DNA of 64,000 nucleotides from Pontibacillus yanchengensis. Its GTDB lineage: Bacteria; Bacillota; Bacilli; Bacillales; BH030062. Under the pieces are notes generated by a model, which was not told the origin of the DNA, did not search any database, and saw only the letters and a program-made list of their open reading frames with translations. This document shows, piece by piece, positions 8,864 to 17,791 of this stretch (position 1 is its first letter; every line of letters starts with the position of its first letter). The position numbers and the translations under genes were made by a program. The DNA is taken from NCBI RefSeq assembly GCF_009856295.1, contig NZ_WMEU01000001.1, forward strand, positions 1,302,001 to 1,366,000. The letters are read 5' to 3'.

Positions 8864-9142
8864 TTAACGACTTTTTACGATCATTTGTACAGCTTCCTGA
8901 ATCAACTCGTCAGTAGGCTCTCCATTCTCCTCTGAACTACGAATACATGCTTCCAAGTTCTTAGCAACAATATATCCAATAGAACGGTCGATGGCAGAGC
9001 GTGCTGCAGATAATTGAGTAATGACATCCTTACAATCTTTTTCTTCTTCCATCATCTTCAGAACACCACGTACCTGACCTTCAATGCGTTTAAGACGGTT
9101 CTTCATATCCTGAGAATACTGATTCATCTCTTGTGTTTCCAT
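8864..9142 (-). CDS. CsoR/CstR-family transcriptional repressor
   Basis: A 92-residue all-helical protein of the metal/persulfide-sensing DUF156 family, with RLKRIEGQVRG at residues 16-26. The three positions that bind Cu(I) in CsoR (Cys, His, Cys at spacing +25 and +4) are here Cys37, Asn62 and Cys66. The copper-ligand His is absent while both cysteines remain, which fits persulfide-sensing CstR/YrkD-like members better than a copper sensor. It would bind a palindromic operator in the cytosol. No sulfur or copper gene is adjacent, so any target lies elsewhere or the gene regulates itself. Confidence 0.85.
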   Translation of the reverse strand: METQEMNQYSQDMKNRLKRIEGQVRGVLKMMEEEKDCKDVITQLSAARSAIDRSIGYIVAKNLEACIRSSEENGEPTDELIQEAVQMIVKSR

Positions 9143-9280
9143 GTTAGTTCCCCCCTTATCACGTTCTATCTATAAAAGGTAGAGCATTTTATTATAAAAT
9201 CCTTTCATTTCATTATACAATACCAACGCTTGGAAAAAAAGTTCGAGTGTTTAGTAGAAACTACTCGATTGTTATAATGA

Positions 9281-9332
9281 AACAAGAAGAGCGCAAGCGC
9301 CCGTTTAGCGAGGTATGGGTTGCGGTCTGCAA
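9281..9332 (+). repeat. Family A dispersed repeat, remnant A4 (left end only)
   Basis: Only the left end AAGAGCGCAAGCGCCCGTTTAGCGA and a few following bases are recognisable, between the divergent csoR-like and PucR-type genes. Confidence 0.65.
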
Positions 9333-9395
9333 AAAATTGCTGAAAGCTAGAAGAATTAATATTTTCCTTAAAAATTAACAGAAAGAGGTCTTTCC

Positions 9396-10307
9396 ATGTT
9401 GAATCAGCTAAAAGCACTTTTCCCAGATATACAGATTCTCACTCCTCACTTAGATATCGACGCAAAAAAATACATATGGTATAAAACCGAAGACAATCAA
9501 ATTGTAGGACTTCCGATTGACACTACTTCAGAGCGTGAAATTCAGTTGCTCTCCACCTTTCTAGAACCTTATGATTTCCGTCATTCTACTCTCTCCACTC
9601 GTGAGCAACTATGGCATAAGTGGATTTATCATAGCGATGAAGAGAACATAACGAAAGTGAATGAGAAATTTCCATACAAGTATCGATACGTATTTTTTTC
9701 GATACGCGGGAACGATGTTGATTTAGATGCACTTCAGGAGGCTATTCAATCCTTGTTTCCTTATAAAATGCCATTACTTTGGGAAGGTCATGATCAAGGC
9801 TTTATTATTGAAGAACACTTTGATTACTTTAATGAAACTATTGTTTATGAAGATATCATTGATGTCCTGATGAGTGACTTTTATATCACATTACAATTAT
9901 ACATTACGCCGTATTACTACCGCCCAAACAACATTCAAAAAGGGTACACTTGGGGCACGAAATGTTTTGAATTGGTACCTTTTAACCCTTCTAGACCTGT
10001 ACTATTATACACAGATGTCATGCCTTACCTATACACAAACAACCTCGACCATGCAGACAAGGAGTATATTCATACTACAGTATTAGAACCTGTTATCGAT
10101 GAACCTGATTTACTGCATACCATCCAAGTATTCCTAGCTTGTAATTCAAATGCTACCCTCGCATCTAAAGAATTATATATGCATCGCAACAGTCTCCAAT
10201 ACCGAGTTGATAAGTTCATTGAAAAAACCGGCATAGATGTAAAGCAATTTCAAGGGGCATTAATTACTTATCTCGCATTAATACAACACCAAAATAATGA
10301 AATGTAG
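9396..10307 (+). CDS. PucR-type helix-turn-helix regulator (YxkF-like)
   Basis: A 303-residue protein whose last 60 residues are a PucR-type C-terminal helix-turn-helix: FLACNSNATLASKELYMHRNSLQYRVDK, split by a turn near residue 262, where the LYMHRNSLQYR recognition helix is typical. The N-terminal 230 residues are a variable sensory region with no motif I can name. It sits just upstream of the msmX-type ATPase gene, as yxkF does beside msmX in B. subtilis, which suggests a role in sugar-uptake control. A GAAAGAGG ribosome site precedes the ATG. Regulation of msmX itself is inference. Confidence 0.75.
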   Translation: MLNQLKALFPDIQILTPHLDIDAKKYIWYKTEDNQIVGLPIDTTSEREIQLLSTFLEPYDFRHSTLSTREQLWHKWIYHSDEENITKVNEKFPYKYRYVFFSIRGNDVDLDALQEAIQSLFPYKMPLLWEGHDQGFIIEEHFDYFNETIVYEDIIDVLMSDFYITLQLYITPYYYRPNNIQKGYTWGTKCFELVPFNPSRPVLLYTDVMPYLYTNNLDHADKEYIHTTVLEPVIDEPDLLHTIQVFLACNSNATLASKELYMHRNSLQYRVDKFIEKTGIDVKQFQGALITYLALIQHQNNEM

Positions 10308-10312
10308 GTAAG

Positions 10313-10344
10313 ATGCACAAAAGCGCTTTCATAGTTTTGTGCAT
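10313..10344. promoter_or_regulatory. 10-bp inverted repeat with a cre-like loop before msmX
   Basis: ATGCACAAAA and its exact complement flank a 12-base loop GCGCTTTCATAG. On the minus strand the loop and right arm overlap a 12/14 match to the catabolite-responsive cre consensus. There is no T run, so it is more likely an operator or mRNA hairpin than a terminator. Confidence 0.4.
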
Positions 10345-10424
10345 ACCTTCCATTTACCCTATTCTGAATGTTCGATAGACTTAAGTTAACTCAAAACGCT
10401 CTACATATTAGGGAGGAAATGAAA

Positions 10425-11522
10425 ATGGCTGAAATTGCTTTAAAGAATATTCAAAAAGTCTATGATAAAAATGTAACCGCTGTAGAAGATTTTAATTTAG
10501 ATATTGCCGATAAAGAATTTATTGTATTTGTTGGACCATCTGGTTGTGGTAAGTCAACTACTCTTAGAATGATTGCTGGATTAGAAGAAATTACTGATGG
10601 GGATTTCATGATTGAAGACAAGCGCATGAACGATGTAGCTCCAAAAGACCGTGACATTGCGATGGTTTTCCAGAACTATGCACTTTATCCACACATGAAT
10701 GTGTACGATAATATGGCTTTCGGTTTAAAACTTCGTAAATTTAAAAAAGACGAGATCGACCGTCGTGTAAAAAATGCTGCGAAAATTTTAGGATTAGAAG
10801 ACTACCTTGATCGTAAACCAAAGGCTCTTTCTGGTGGTCAGCGTCAGCGTGTAGCACTAGGACGTGCCATTGTACGAGATGCAAAAGTATTCTTAATGGA
10901 CGAACCATTATCAAACTTGGATGCTAAGTTACGTGTACAAATGCGCGCTGAAATTCAAAAGCTTCATCAACGTCTGCAAACAACTACCATTTATGTAACA
11001 CACGACCAAACTGAAGCGATGACGATGGCAACTCGCCTCGTAGTTATGAAAGACGGTATTATTCAACAAGTAGGTCGTCCAAAGGATGTATACGATCAGC
11101 CTGAGAATGTGTTTGTTGGTGGGTTTATTGGTTCACCAGCGATGAATTTCCTTTATGGCACTCTATCTGAAGGGTACTTTGAACTAGAAAATTACAAACT
11201 TAAAGTTCCAGAAGGTCGTATGAAAATGCTTCGTGAACAAAATTACGTAGGAAAAGAAATTATTCTTGGAATCCGCCCAGAAGATTTTCATGATGAACCC
11301 GTATTCATCGAGTCCAGCTCAGAGAGCAGTTTAAAAGCGACAATCGATGTAGCTGAATTAATGGGTTCTGAATCCTACCTTTACTCTTCCGTTAGTGGTC
11401 AAGAATTCATTGCACGTGTAGATTCACGCTCTGATATTGACGGAGGTCAACAAATTGACCTGGCTCTTGATATGAACAAGGCCCACTTCTTTGATAAAGA
11501 AACTGAATTACGCATTCGCTAA
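10425..11522 (+). CDS. msmX: Carbohydrate ABC transporter ATPase (MsmX/UgpC family)
   Basis: 365 residues from the ATG at 10425, the usual length of B. subtilis MsmX. GGGAGG ends 8 bases before that codon, which favours it over the in-frame ATG at 10368. It has Walker [11 protein letters not shown]-loop, signature LSGGQRQR, Walker [12 protein letters not shown] and switch His ([10 protein letters not shown]). The C-terminal 120 residues form the MalK-like OB-fold regulatory domain with GIRPEDF. MsmX energises several sugar importers whose permease genes lie elsewhere, consistent with the absence of permease genes here. A strong terminator follows. Confidence 0.9.
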   Translation: MAEIALKNIQKVYDKNVTAVEDFNLDIADKEFIVFVGPSGCGKSTTLRMIAGLEEITDGDFMIEDKRMNDVAPKDRDIAMVFQNYALYPHMNVYDNMAFGLKLRKFKKDEIDRRVKNAAKILGLEDYLDRKPKALSGGQRQRVALGRAIVRDAKVFLMDEPLSNLDAKLRVQMRAEIQKLHQRLQTTTIYVTHDQTEAMTMATRLVVMKDGIIQQVGRPKDVYDQPENVFVGGFIGSPAMNFLYGTLSEGYFELENYKLKVPEGRMKMLREQNYVGKEIILGIRPEDFHDEPVFIESSSESSLKATIDVAELMGSESYLYSSVSGQEFIARVDSRSDIDGGQQIDLALDMNKAHFFDKETELRIR

Positions 11523-11526
11523 ATAT

Positions 11527-11567
11527 AAAAAACCGGGTACCTTAAAAAATAGGTATCCGGTTTTTTA
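11527..11567. terminator. Bidirectional terminator between msmX and the zinc-ribbon gene
   Basis: AAAAACCGGGTACCT pairs with AGGTATCCGGTTTTT; A and T runs flank it on both strands, serving two convergent genes. Confidence 0.9.
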
Positions 11568-11570
11568 TAT

Positions 11571-11822
11571 TTAGCGATGTAATTCATTAATCGATACATG
11601 TCGATCTCTATCACATTTCGTGCATTGATACAGATGTACACATTCATGTTCTTCTGAAGAGTTTTGATCTCCATCAACTAATTTCAGACCTTCATCATCT
11701 AGGTAAGGACTATAATCATCTAAATAATCAACAACTCTTCCTTGCTCCTTCATTTCCCAATTGCATGCAGGACAGTGAACTACAATCGTTTGGAGACCAT
11801 TGCATAAAGGACAAACAAACAT
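11571..11822 (-). CDS. Zinc-ribbon hypothetical protein
   Basis: An 83-residue protein with three CxxC knuckles: CPLC near residue 4, CPAC near 17 and CTKC near 67, separated by an acidic middle (DYLDDYSPYLDDEG). It probably binds one or two zinc ions. There is no catalytic motif, signal peptide or membrane segment. A GGAGGGA ribosome site precedes the ATG. It is convergent with msmX and upstream of nothing obvious. I do not recognise the family beyond the zinc-ribbon pattern. Confidence 0.65.
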   Translation of the reverse strand: MFVCPLCNGLQTIVVHCPACNWEMKEQGRVVDYLDDYSPYLDDEGLKLVDGDQNSSEEHECVHLYQCTKCDRDRHVSINELHR

Positions 11823-11902
11823 CCTTGTTCCCTCCTTATGTATATCTTGTTTCTCACATTCCCTTCGCTTTTACAAGACTAACTTCTCCATGTTCGTTGA
11901 AA

Positions 11903-11926
11903 GGAGGAATGGTTTCCCATTCCTCC
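11903..11926 (-). terminator. Terminator of the first SASP gene
   Basis: Perfect 10-bp stem GGAGGAATGG with a TTTC loop; the T run is short. Confidence 0.65.
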
Positions 11927-11945
11927 TCATCCATTACGTATAAAA

Positions 11946-12146
11946 TTATTTTGCTTGACCACCAAATTGTTGCTCAGCCATTTGAACTAAGCGTTTAGTG
12001 ATTTCGCCGCCAACTGATCCGTTTTGACGGGAAGTGGAGTCTGGACCAAGTTGAACACCGAACTCTTGAGCGATTTCAGTTTTCATTTGGTCTAAAGCTT
12101 GTTGTACACCAGGTACAACTAATTCATTAGAATTGTTATAAGCCAT
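11946..12146 (-). CDS. Alpha/beta-type small acid-soluble spore protein, copy 1
   Basis: A 66-residue SASP. It has the GPR-protease recognition region [12 protein letters not shown] (residues 23-34), the DNA-binding stretch and the C-terminal [12 protein letters not shown]. These proteins coat forespore DNA in an A-like form and are degraded at germination. It differs from copy 2 (13460-13660) at only six of 66 residues and lies in inverted orientation to it, with a transposase remnant between. The ribosome site AGGAGGTG is strong. The sigma-G promoter is not obvious for this copy. Confidence 0.95.
   Translation of the reverse strand: MAYNNSNELVVPGVQQALDQMKTEIAQEFGVQLGPDSTSRQNGSVGGEITKRLVQMAEQQFGGQAK
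11995..12068 (-). repeat. 74-bp identical tract shared with the second SASP gene
   Basis: Codons 27-51 of this SASP gene are base-for-base identical to 13538-13611 of the other, including synonymous positions, while both ends of the genes differ at many synonymous sites. Confidence 0.8.
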
Positions 12147-12343
12147 GTGGTTTCACCTCCTGTGTATGAATATTGTCACCCATTCCTCATTATTATATGA
12201 GAAAATAATTTTGGTAATTTTTTCACTTATTTTCTCTTTTAAACATAAAGTTATCCTTTTTGATTCACTATTCAAATAGAGAAATCAACAGATTTATTCT
12301 TTTCAGGTTTTAGGCAAAAATACATATTATTCAAAGGAATTGA

Positions 12344-13294
12344 AGTAAAAGTGTTGAGCTTCTTTCTCGTTGTTTTGACCACGCATCTCAGAAAATGCGT
12401 TTCTACAAAGGGTTCCGTATGCTTACACTAGGTTGGTCGGATGGTGCTACCTTTTTGCCGATTGACTTTGCCTTATTAAGTTCCAAGAACTGCCTTAATG
12501 GTATTTCCGAACACATCGACAAGCCTAGCTCTGGATACCGACGCCGTGCCGAGGCTTTGAAACCTGACCCTGAGGTGATTCCAATCATGATTCAACGTGC
12601 GCTTGATTCTGGGAAACATGCTTCCTATATATTGATGGATACATGGTTCACCCAACAACCTTTAATTAAAGCCATAACAGACCAGGGACTTGAAGTAATC
12701 GGTATGGTTAAAAACCTAAAACAACGCTACATGGTGAATGAGTTTGAAAGAACTCTACCGTTTCGCTACACCATCAACAGACAAAAAAGCTCCTCTAAGT
12801 TCTATTCATACCGTTCAAGCAAATGGTGTACCTGTAAAAATCGTGTTTTTCCGTAATCGTAATAAAAAGAGCAAATGGCTTGCCATATTAAGTACAGACT
12901 GCACGTTAAGCGATCAAGAGATCATCCGTATTTATGGCATACGCTGGGATATTGAGGTCTTCTTTAAAACAGCAAAGTCATTTCTTAGCCTTCAGAAGGA
13001 GTTTCATGGTCGTTCTTACGATTCGCTGATTTGCCCGTACAACCATTCTTTTACAAGGTATATCGTGTTGTCTTGGCAGAATCGACGATCGTATTTATGA
13101 ACTTTGTGATGAAATCAATGACCTCGATTGAGCTGTAGCTCTTCAACAACTTATCGAGCTTCTTGAAGGTGCTATGAAAGAGAACAATAAAAAAGTACAA
13201 AAACTAATCAAAAAAAAGTCAACTACGACACTGGATCGCAGGCTTGCCCAACTATATTAAGGCTTACCTGCCTATTTCAGTCTGCGAAAGTTGA
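12344..13294 (+). pseudogene. Decayed IS4-family transposase remnant
   Basis: Reading frames from 12344 encode the catalytic core of an IS4-type DDE transposase: RFYKGFRMLTLGWSDG, LMDTWFTQQPL with a catalytic Asp, and later YGIRWDIEVFFKTAKSFLSL, which is the YREK-like region in degenerate form. The N-terminal third is absent. The frame shifts once near 12780 and again near 13040, and in-frame stops interrupt the C-terminus before the expected VCES end at 13294. I found no intact terminal inverted repeats. It is a dead fragment lying between two SASP genes. Confidence 0.85.
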
Positions 13295-13327
13295 GTAAGT
13301 AATTAAAAAAGTGGAGATTTTTACCTC

Positions 13328-13356
13328 TAATATTTCTTATATTCTCTCACATACTA
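13328..13356 (+). promoter_or_regulatory. Sigma-G-type promoter of SASP copy 2
   Basis: TAATA at 13328-13332, 17 bases, then CATACTA at 13350-13356. The -10 is a perfect forespore sigma-G element; the -35 is one base off. Transcription would start near 13363, giving a leader of about 95 bases. Confidence 0.55.
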
Positions 13357-13390
13357 GAAATACAAACTTATCAACCAAACATAATGCAAA

Positions 13391-13433
13391 GGGCTACTTA
13401 GTATTAGCTGGTGCAAATCCAGCAAGCCCACCA
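13391..13433 (+). ncRNA. tRNA-like hairpin in the leader of SASP copy 2
   Basis: GGGCT (13391) pairs with AGCCC (13425-13429) and encloses GCTGG-TGCAAAT-CCAGC, then ACCA. The 3' part resembles the T-arm and acceptor end of a tRNA-Gln, but anticodon and D arms are missing. It may be a tRNA remnant or an mRNA leader structure. Confidence 0.35.
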
Positions 13434-13459
13434 AAAAAAATATAAAGAGGTGAATTGTT

Positions 13460-13660
13460 ATGGCGAACAATAACTCTAACCAGCTTGTAGTTCCTGGTGT
13501 ACAACAAGCACTTGACCAAATGAAAACTGAAATCGCACAAGAGTTCGGTGTTCAACTTGGTCCAGACTCCACTTCCCGTCAAAACGGATCAGTTGGCGGC
13601 GAAATCACTAAGCGTCTTGTTCAGGCTGCTGAACAACAGTATGGCGGACAACAACAATAA
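13460..13660 (+). CDS. Alpha/beta-type small acid-soluble spore protein, copy 2
   Basis: A 66-residue SASP beginning [14 protein letters not shown], with the GPR cleavage region TEIAQEFGV and [12 protein letters not shown] near the C-terminus. Function as for copy 1: saturation of forespore DNA for UV and heat protection, and an amino-acid store at germination. A sigma-G-like promoter and a structured leader precede it, AAAGAGGTG is the ribosome site, and a perfect hairpin follows the stop. It is divergent from copy 1 across 1.3 kb. Confidence 0.95.
   Translation: MANNNSNQLVVPGVQQALDQMKTEIAQEFGVQLGPDSTSRQNGSVGGEITKRLVQAAEQQYGGQQQ
13538..13611 (+). repeat. 74-bp identical tract shared with the first SASP gene
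   Basis: Inverted partner of 11995-12068. The pair could serve as a substrate for gene conversion or for inversion of the 1.5 kb between them. Confidence 0.8.
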
Positions 13661-13676
13661 TTAAATAGCAATGGAA

Positions 13677-13704
13677 AAGCCCTCAAACGATTGTTTGAGG
13701 GCTT
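13677..13704 (+). terminator. Terminator after SASP copy 2
   Basis: Perfect 12-bp stem AAGCCCTCAAAC with a GATT loop; followed by TATTTAT. Confidence 0.8.
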
Positions 13705-13745
13705 ATTTATAATAAAGAAAGTATAGTTTGGAGGCTCTTGCGTAT

Positions 13746-13827
13746 CTAGCTACACCACGCAGCAGCATCGATCCAACCCACTGTGGACAGCAGTTTGTAC
13801 GTCGCTAAACTGACGAGCTGAGCCTTT
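13746..13827 (-). repeat. Family A dispersed repeat, partial copy A5
   Basis: Reverse-strand left half: GTTTAGCGACGTACAAACTG, CCAC/GTGG and GCTGCGTGGTGTAGC. It starts three bases after the fumC stop, in the same direction as fumC. Confidence 0.8.
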
Positions 13828-13829
13828 CT

Positions 13830-15221
13830 TTATTTTGCATTTGGTTTTGTCATCGCTTTTGCATCGATATACTCTTCAAACTGCTCTTCTGTTAGAATTT
13901 CCGTTTCAACTGCAGCTTCTTTAAGCGTTAAACTATTTTCAAATGCATATTTAGCAATTTTGGCTGCTTTTTCATAACCAATATGAGGATTTAACGCTGT
14001 AACAAGCATTAGAGAATCTTTTAAGTATTGTTCAATTTTCTCATGATTTGGTTCAAGGCCTTCCACACAACGCTCGTTAAAGGAGCTCATGCTATCAGCT
14101 AGAAGCTGACAGGATTGCAAGAAGTTGTACGCAATAACCGGTTTAAATACGTTCAATTCAAAATTACCCTGACTTGCTGCAAAACCAATCGTTGCGTCAT
14201 TTCCCATTACTTGCGTCGCTACCATTGTCACAGCTTCACTTTGAGTAGGGTTAACTTTTCCAGGCATGATAGAGCTTCCTGGTTCATTTGCCGGGATAGT
14301 AATTTCGCCAATGCCACAGCGGGGTCCGCTTGCTAACCATCGCACATCGTTCGCAATCTTCATTAAGTCACCAGCTAACGCTTTAAGAGCCCCGTGGGTA
14401 TGAACAAGCTCATCATGACTCGTTAGTGCGTGAAATTTATTAGGTGCAGAGATAAAGGATTCTGAAGTTACTTCATTAATCGCTTTACATACTTGCTCTG
14501 AAAAATCAGGATGGGCATTCAATCCAGTTCCCACTGCAGTACCACCAATTGCTAGTTCACGAACATACTCTAAGCTTTGTTTTAGCATACCTTCTGTTTT
14601 TTCTAGCATACGGTGCCAACCGCTAATTTCCTGTCCTAATGTAAGAGGCGTCGCATCCTGTAGATGAGTTCGTCCAATTTTCACAACGTCCTCAAACGCT
14701 TCCATCTTTTCTTTTAGTGTTCCTTTAAGATTAGCAAGTGCCGGGAGTACTTCTTGTTCAACCTTCAAAACAGATGCTATGTGCATAGCGGTAGGATACG
14801 TATCATTTGAACTTTGTGATTTATTCACATCATCATTTGGATGAAGTTTCATATCGAAATTTTGCTTCGTTAACCATTCGTTTCCTACATAAGCCATTAC
14901 TTCATTCACGTTCATATTGGACTGTGTACCACTTCCTGTTTGCCACACCACAAGTGGAAAGTGCTCTTCTAACTCCTCACTCGTGATTCGATCAGCTGCA
15001 TACGAAATGGCTTCTGCTTTTTCCTTTTCTAATAAGCCAAGTGCATAATTGGCTTTTGCTGCACTCTTCTTTAAAATTGCGAAAGCATGAACAACCTCTT
15101 TCGGCATACGCTCATTTCCAATTGGGAAGTTTTGAACACTTCTTTGCGTTTGGGCCCCCCAATATTTATCAGCCGGAACCTTTATTTCACCTAGTGTATC
15201 TTTTTCAATACGATATTCCAT
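13830..15221 (-). CDS. fumC: Class II fumarate hydratase
   Basis: 463 residues, the normal FumC length. It interconverts fumarate and L-malate in the TCA cycle as a cytosolic tetramer without an iron-sulfur cluster. [10 protein letters not shown] (95-104), GRTHLQD (183-189, with the catalytic-site His186) and the superfamily signature [11 protein letters not shown] (315-325) are all present. An AGGGAGGATT ribosome site precedes the ATG. It is monocistronic here, unlike a TCA operon; a partial family A repeat begins at its stop codon and no separate terminator is obvious. Confidence 0.95.
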   Translation of the reverse strand: MEYRIEKDTLGEIKVPADKYWGAQTQRSVQNFPIGNERMPKEVVHAFAILKKSAAKANYALGLLEKEKAEAISYAADRITSEELEEHFPLVVWQTGSGTQSNMNVNEVMAYVGNEWLTKQNFDMKLHPNDDVNKSQSSNDTYPTAMHIASVLKVEQEVLPALANLKGTLKEKMEAFEDVVKIGRTHLQDATPLTLGQEISGWHRMLEKTEGMLKQSLEYVRELAIGGTAVGTGLNAHPDFSEQVCKAINEVTSESFISAPNKFHALTSHDELVHTHGALKALAGDLMKIANDVRWLASGPRCGIGEITIPANEPGSSIMPGKVNPTQSEAVTMVATQVMGNDATIGFAASQGNFELNVFKPVIAYNFLQSCQLLADSMSSFNERCVEGLEPNHEKIEQYLKDSLMLVTALNPHIGYEKAAKIAKYAFENSLTLKEAAVETEILTEEQFEEYIDAKAMTKPNAK

Positions 15222-15593
15222 TCTGTAATCCTCCCTTAGTAGACATCATTCTTCCATGCTCCCTGTATGTATAAAATACTTAGCTTATTCCAAGTAAGGG
15301 GGCATTTCCCTAGGATGCGCTTTCATAAATGTGTTTCATTATTCACACATTTTATTTTCGATGTCTATTATAACATTCCTTCCTTCTGATAGCAGTTTTC
15401 AGGTAGTAAAATTGAACAAAAGCCTTATTTACCTTTCTTCTCTCATTACATAGAAAAATCGAAACTCTTTAATTGCAAAAAATATAGAACGTTCACAAGA
15501 TGTTAGAGTTTTCATTCTCATAGGGCGGGAATTATCCTTTATAATAAAAATAAAGGTAATCAGGTCATCCTTACCTTAAGGAGGGAGTTAACC
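15222..15593. other. Intergenic region between fumC and the phospholipase-like gene
   Basis: 372 bp between divergent genes. It must hold both promoters, but I see no clear consensus pair. A weak cre-like sequence (GCGCTTTCA near 15317) matches the consensus too poorly to call. No small gene with a ribosome site is visible. Confidence 0.4.
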
Positions 15594-16511
15594 ATGCCTA
15601 ATATTTGGACTCACATTTTATTTTGCGAGGATCTTATAGATTCTATTGAAACATCCGAGGAATGGACAGCCGCACAGCCTTACTTAAACTTAGGTGCCCA
15701 AGGACCTGACCCATTCTTTTATCATAACTTTTGGCCTTGGAAAAAAGATGGGTCAGTTAATGAGATTGGGAATGCCCTTCACCATTACTATTGCGGGCCC
15801 GTTTTATTATCGATGATTGAGCAAGCCAAGCAAGCATCTTTCTCAACTAAAGCCTATGTAGCTGGGTTTGTTACCCATCATATTTTAGATCGGAATACGC
15901 ATCCTTATATTCATTACTTAGCAGGATATCATAAGAATAAACATCAGGAGCTCGAAGTTATCATTGATACAATCATGATGGAACGCTATCGAAACCTACA
16001 AACATGGAAAACACCTGTATATAAGGAAATTAATGTTGGACGTTTATTAGATAGGGAGATAGAGGAGCTTCTTGATAAGTCCATAACGCTATATTTTCCT
16101 AAAGAACGAAACAAAGTGGCTGAACATTATATTCAATCTGCTTATAAAGATATGAAGAAAGCGTTACGTGTACTGTATGATCCATATGGGTGGAAGAATA
16201 TTTTACTTGGATCCATGATTTCATCCTTTTCTCATCAACCAGTTAAATCCAATACGGATTATTTGAATGAAAAGAAACTGGTTTGGAAACATTCCGCTAC
16301 CAATGAATCATTCACAGAAGGTTTTTTGGACCTTTATGAGCAAGCGCGAGCAGAAGGAATCGGAATTCTTTCGGAACTTTTTAGCTACTGGGACTCTCCT
16401 TCCGAAGGTAAACGGTACTCCTTACAAACGATGCTGTCTAACATTTCGTATGATACCGGAAAAGCTCTAAACCTGCAGTTAACAAATCAATATTGTGATC
16501 CAATCGTATAA
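15594..16511 (+). CDS. Zinc-dependent phospholipase C-like hydrolase
   Basis: A 305-residue protein starting MPNIWTHILF. The N-terminal Trp-Thr-His and later His-rich clusters (LHHYYCG, FVTHHILDRNTHPYIHY near residues 65 and 100-115) match the zinc-dependent phospholipase C/S1-P1 nuclease-like fold (PF00882), where such His and Asp residues hold zinc ions. There is no signal peptide, so unlike secreted clostridial enzymes it appears cytosolic. AAGGAGGGAG is 5 bases before the ATG and a terminator follows. The substrate is not predictable from this. Confidence 0.7.
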   Translation: MPNIWTHILFCEDLIDSIETSEEWTAAQPYLNLGAQGPDPFFYHNFWPWKKDGSVNEIGNALHHYYCGPVLLSMIEQAKQASFSTKAYVAGFVTHHILDRNTHPYIHYLAGYHKNKHQELEVIIDTIMMERYRNLQTWKTPVYKEINVGRLLDREIEELLDKSITLYFPKERNKVAEHYIQSAYKDMKKALRVLYDPYGWKNILLGSMISSFSHQPVKSNTDYLNEKKLVWKHSATNESFTEGFLDLYEQARAEGIGILSELFSYWDSPSEGKRYSLQTMLSNISYDTGKALNLQLTNQYCDPIV

Positions 16512-16513
16512 TC

Positions 16514-16547
16514 AGAGAACAGTTATTTCGTGTTCTCTTTTTATTTT
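16514..16547. terminator. Terminator between the phospholipase-like gene and rluA-type gene
   Basis: AGAGAACA/TGTTCTCT with a 9-base loop followed by TTTTATTTT on the plus strand. Confidence 0.8.
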
Positions 16548-17437
16548 ACTTTATCCAAAAATGCCTTTGGCGTTTTGGATTCAAAATGTACACTTTTTAC
16601 TGATGAGGGGTGTACAAAGGTAATCTCCTTTGCGTGAAGCCCTAAGCGCCCTATTGGATTATGAGTAGATCCATACTTTTTGTCTCCAACTATAGAATGT
16701 CCTATATCCTGCATGTGAACTCTAATCTGATTTTTCCGACCCGTATCTAGTCTTACTTCTAAAAGGGAGTAATTAATATTTGATTGAAGTAACTTGTAAT
16801 GGGTAACAGCTTTTTTTCCATTATTAGGTTTCGGACTCGAATACATCATATGTGTCTTGGTTTCGTTTAACCATGAGGTAATGGTTCCCTCCGACTTCTG
16901 TACCTTTCCTTCTACAAGTGCAATATAAACTCGCTCCTCCACCACTTTCTTCCAGCTTTCTTGGAACTTATGCTTCACTAGTTCAGATTTCGAAAATATC
17001 ATCACCCCTGATGTATCGCGATCCAAACGATGAACGATAAAGATTCGATTTTTAGGATGCTGTGTTTTTACATAATCGGAAAGCTGACGATAGGCTGTCA
17101 TTGTTTTTTCATGAGAGGACGCCATAGATAATAACCCCGCTTCTTTCTCAATCACCATTAGATCATTATCTTCGAAAAGTATTGTTACTCCTTGTAAGGC
17201 TGGATTTTTATTATCTTTATATATGGTAATCCTTTGTCCCCTTACTAACGGATGGTTATGCTGAGTTACTCTTTCTCCATTCACTGCAACCTGTCCTCTC
17301 GTCAAAATTGATTTCACTGCGTTTCGGCTCCTATTTGGTAATATCTTCTGTAAATACGGCAGTAATGTTGTCTCCTCTTCTACTGTATATTGTTTCGGCT
17401 CTGTTTTCCCGACTGATTTCTTTTGTTTATTTTTCAT
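16541..17437 (-). CDS. RluA-family 23S rRNA pseudouridine synthase
   Basis: A 298-residue RNA pseudouridine synthase. It has an N-terminal S4-like RNA-binding region (residues about 22-75, with RSRNAVKSILTRGQVAVNG) and a catalytic domain with HRLDRDTSG at 136-144, in which Asp139 is the catalytic residue. DTGRKNQIRVHM near 230 is the second conserved motif of the RluA/RluD branch. It isomerises uridine in ribosomal RNA; the target position is not deducible. B. subtilis has YhcT, YjbO and YlyB as paralogues, and I do not choose among them. Confidence 0.85.
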   Translation of the reverse strand: MKNKQKKSVGKTEPKQYTVEEETTLLPYLQKILPNRSRNAVKSILTRGQVAVNGERVTQHNHPLVRGQRITIYKDNKNPALQGVTILFEDNDLMVIEKEAGLLSMASSHEKTMTAYRQLSDYVKTQHPKNRIFIVHRLDRDTSGVMIFSKSELVKHKFQESWKKVVEERVYIALVEGKVQKSEGTITSWLNETKTHMMYSSPKPNNGKKAVTHYKLLQSNINYSLLEVRLDTGRKNQIRVHMQDIGHSIVGDKKYGSTHNPIGRLGLHAKEITFVHPSSVKSVHFESKTPKAFLDKVK

Positions 17438-17532
17438 TATATTATCTCCATTCTCTTACCTAATTGTTTCTACTTTACCTTAATGAGGACACCAAGTACA
17501 TACAAAATATTCCTACAACACAGAGGCCTTTC

Positions 17533-17791
17533 CAGAACAAAAGCTCAGAGCGCCCGCTTAGCGACGTACAAACTGTTGCCCACACAACGTGGGTTGGTTC
17601 GATGTTGCTGCGTCATGTAGCGGTTTTAATCGACTTCCTTCTGTATGAGATAAAGAAAATACGAAAACATGAGTGATTCGATGTTGACTTATCGTAAGGA
17701 AGGCAGGAAGTTTACTAGGCGCTGGAGTTGGACGTCGCCTCTATACCTAATACGTTATACACAAGTCAACATTATTATAGTTTCCTAGACA
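17533..17791 (+). repeat. Family A dispersed repeat, copy A6 (nearly full length)
   Basis: Complete from AAAGCTCAGAGCGCCCG to TTTCCTAGAC, with CCCAC/GTGGG and GCTGC/GTAGC hairpins. It lies between two minus-strand genes, in the opposite orientation to both. Confidence 0.85.

Noticed and set aside
12395..13100. Functional IS4-type insertion sequence
   Set aside because: The N-terminal third is missing, the frame shifts at least twice, stops interrupt the C-terminus and no terminal inverted repeats were found.
13391..13433. Cobalamin riboswitch before the second SASP gene
   Set aside because: Only one arm (GGTGCAAATCC) resembles the aptamer; the B12 box and the remaining helices are missing.
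15305..15325. cre site upstream of fumC
   Set aside because: Matches the consensus at too few positions.
17423..17676. Two plus-strand frames of 65 and 70 codons
   Set aside because: They are translations of family A copy A6 and its flank; the same repeat elsewhere has stops in these frames.
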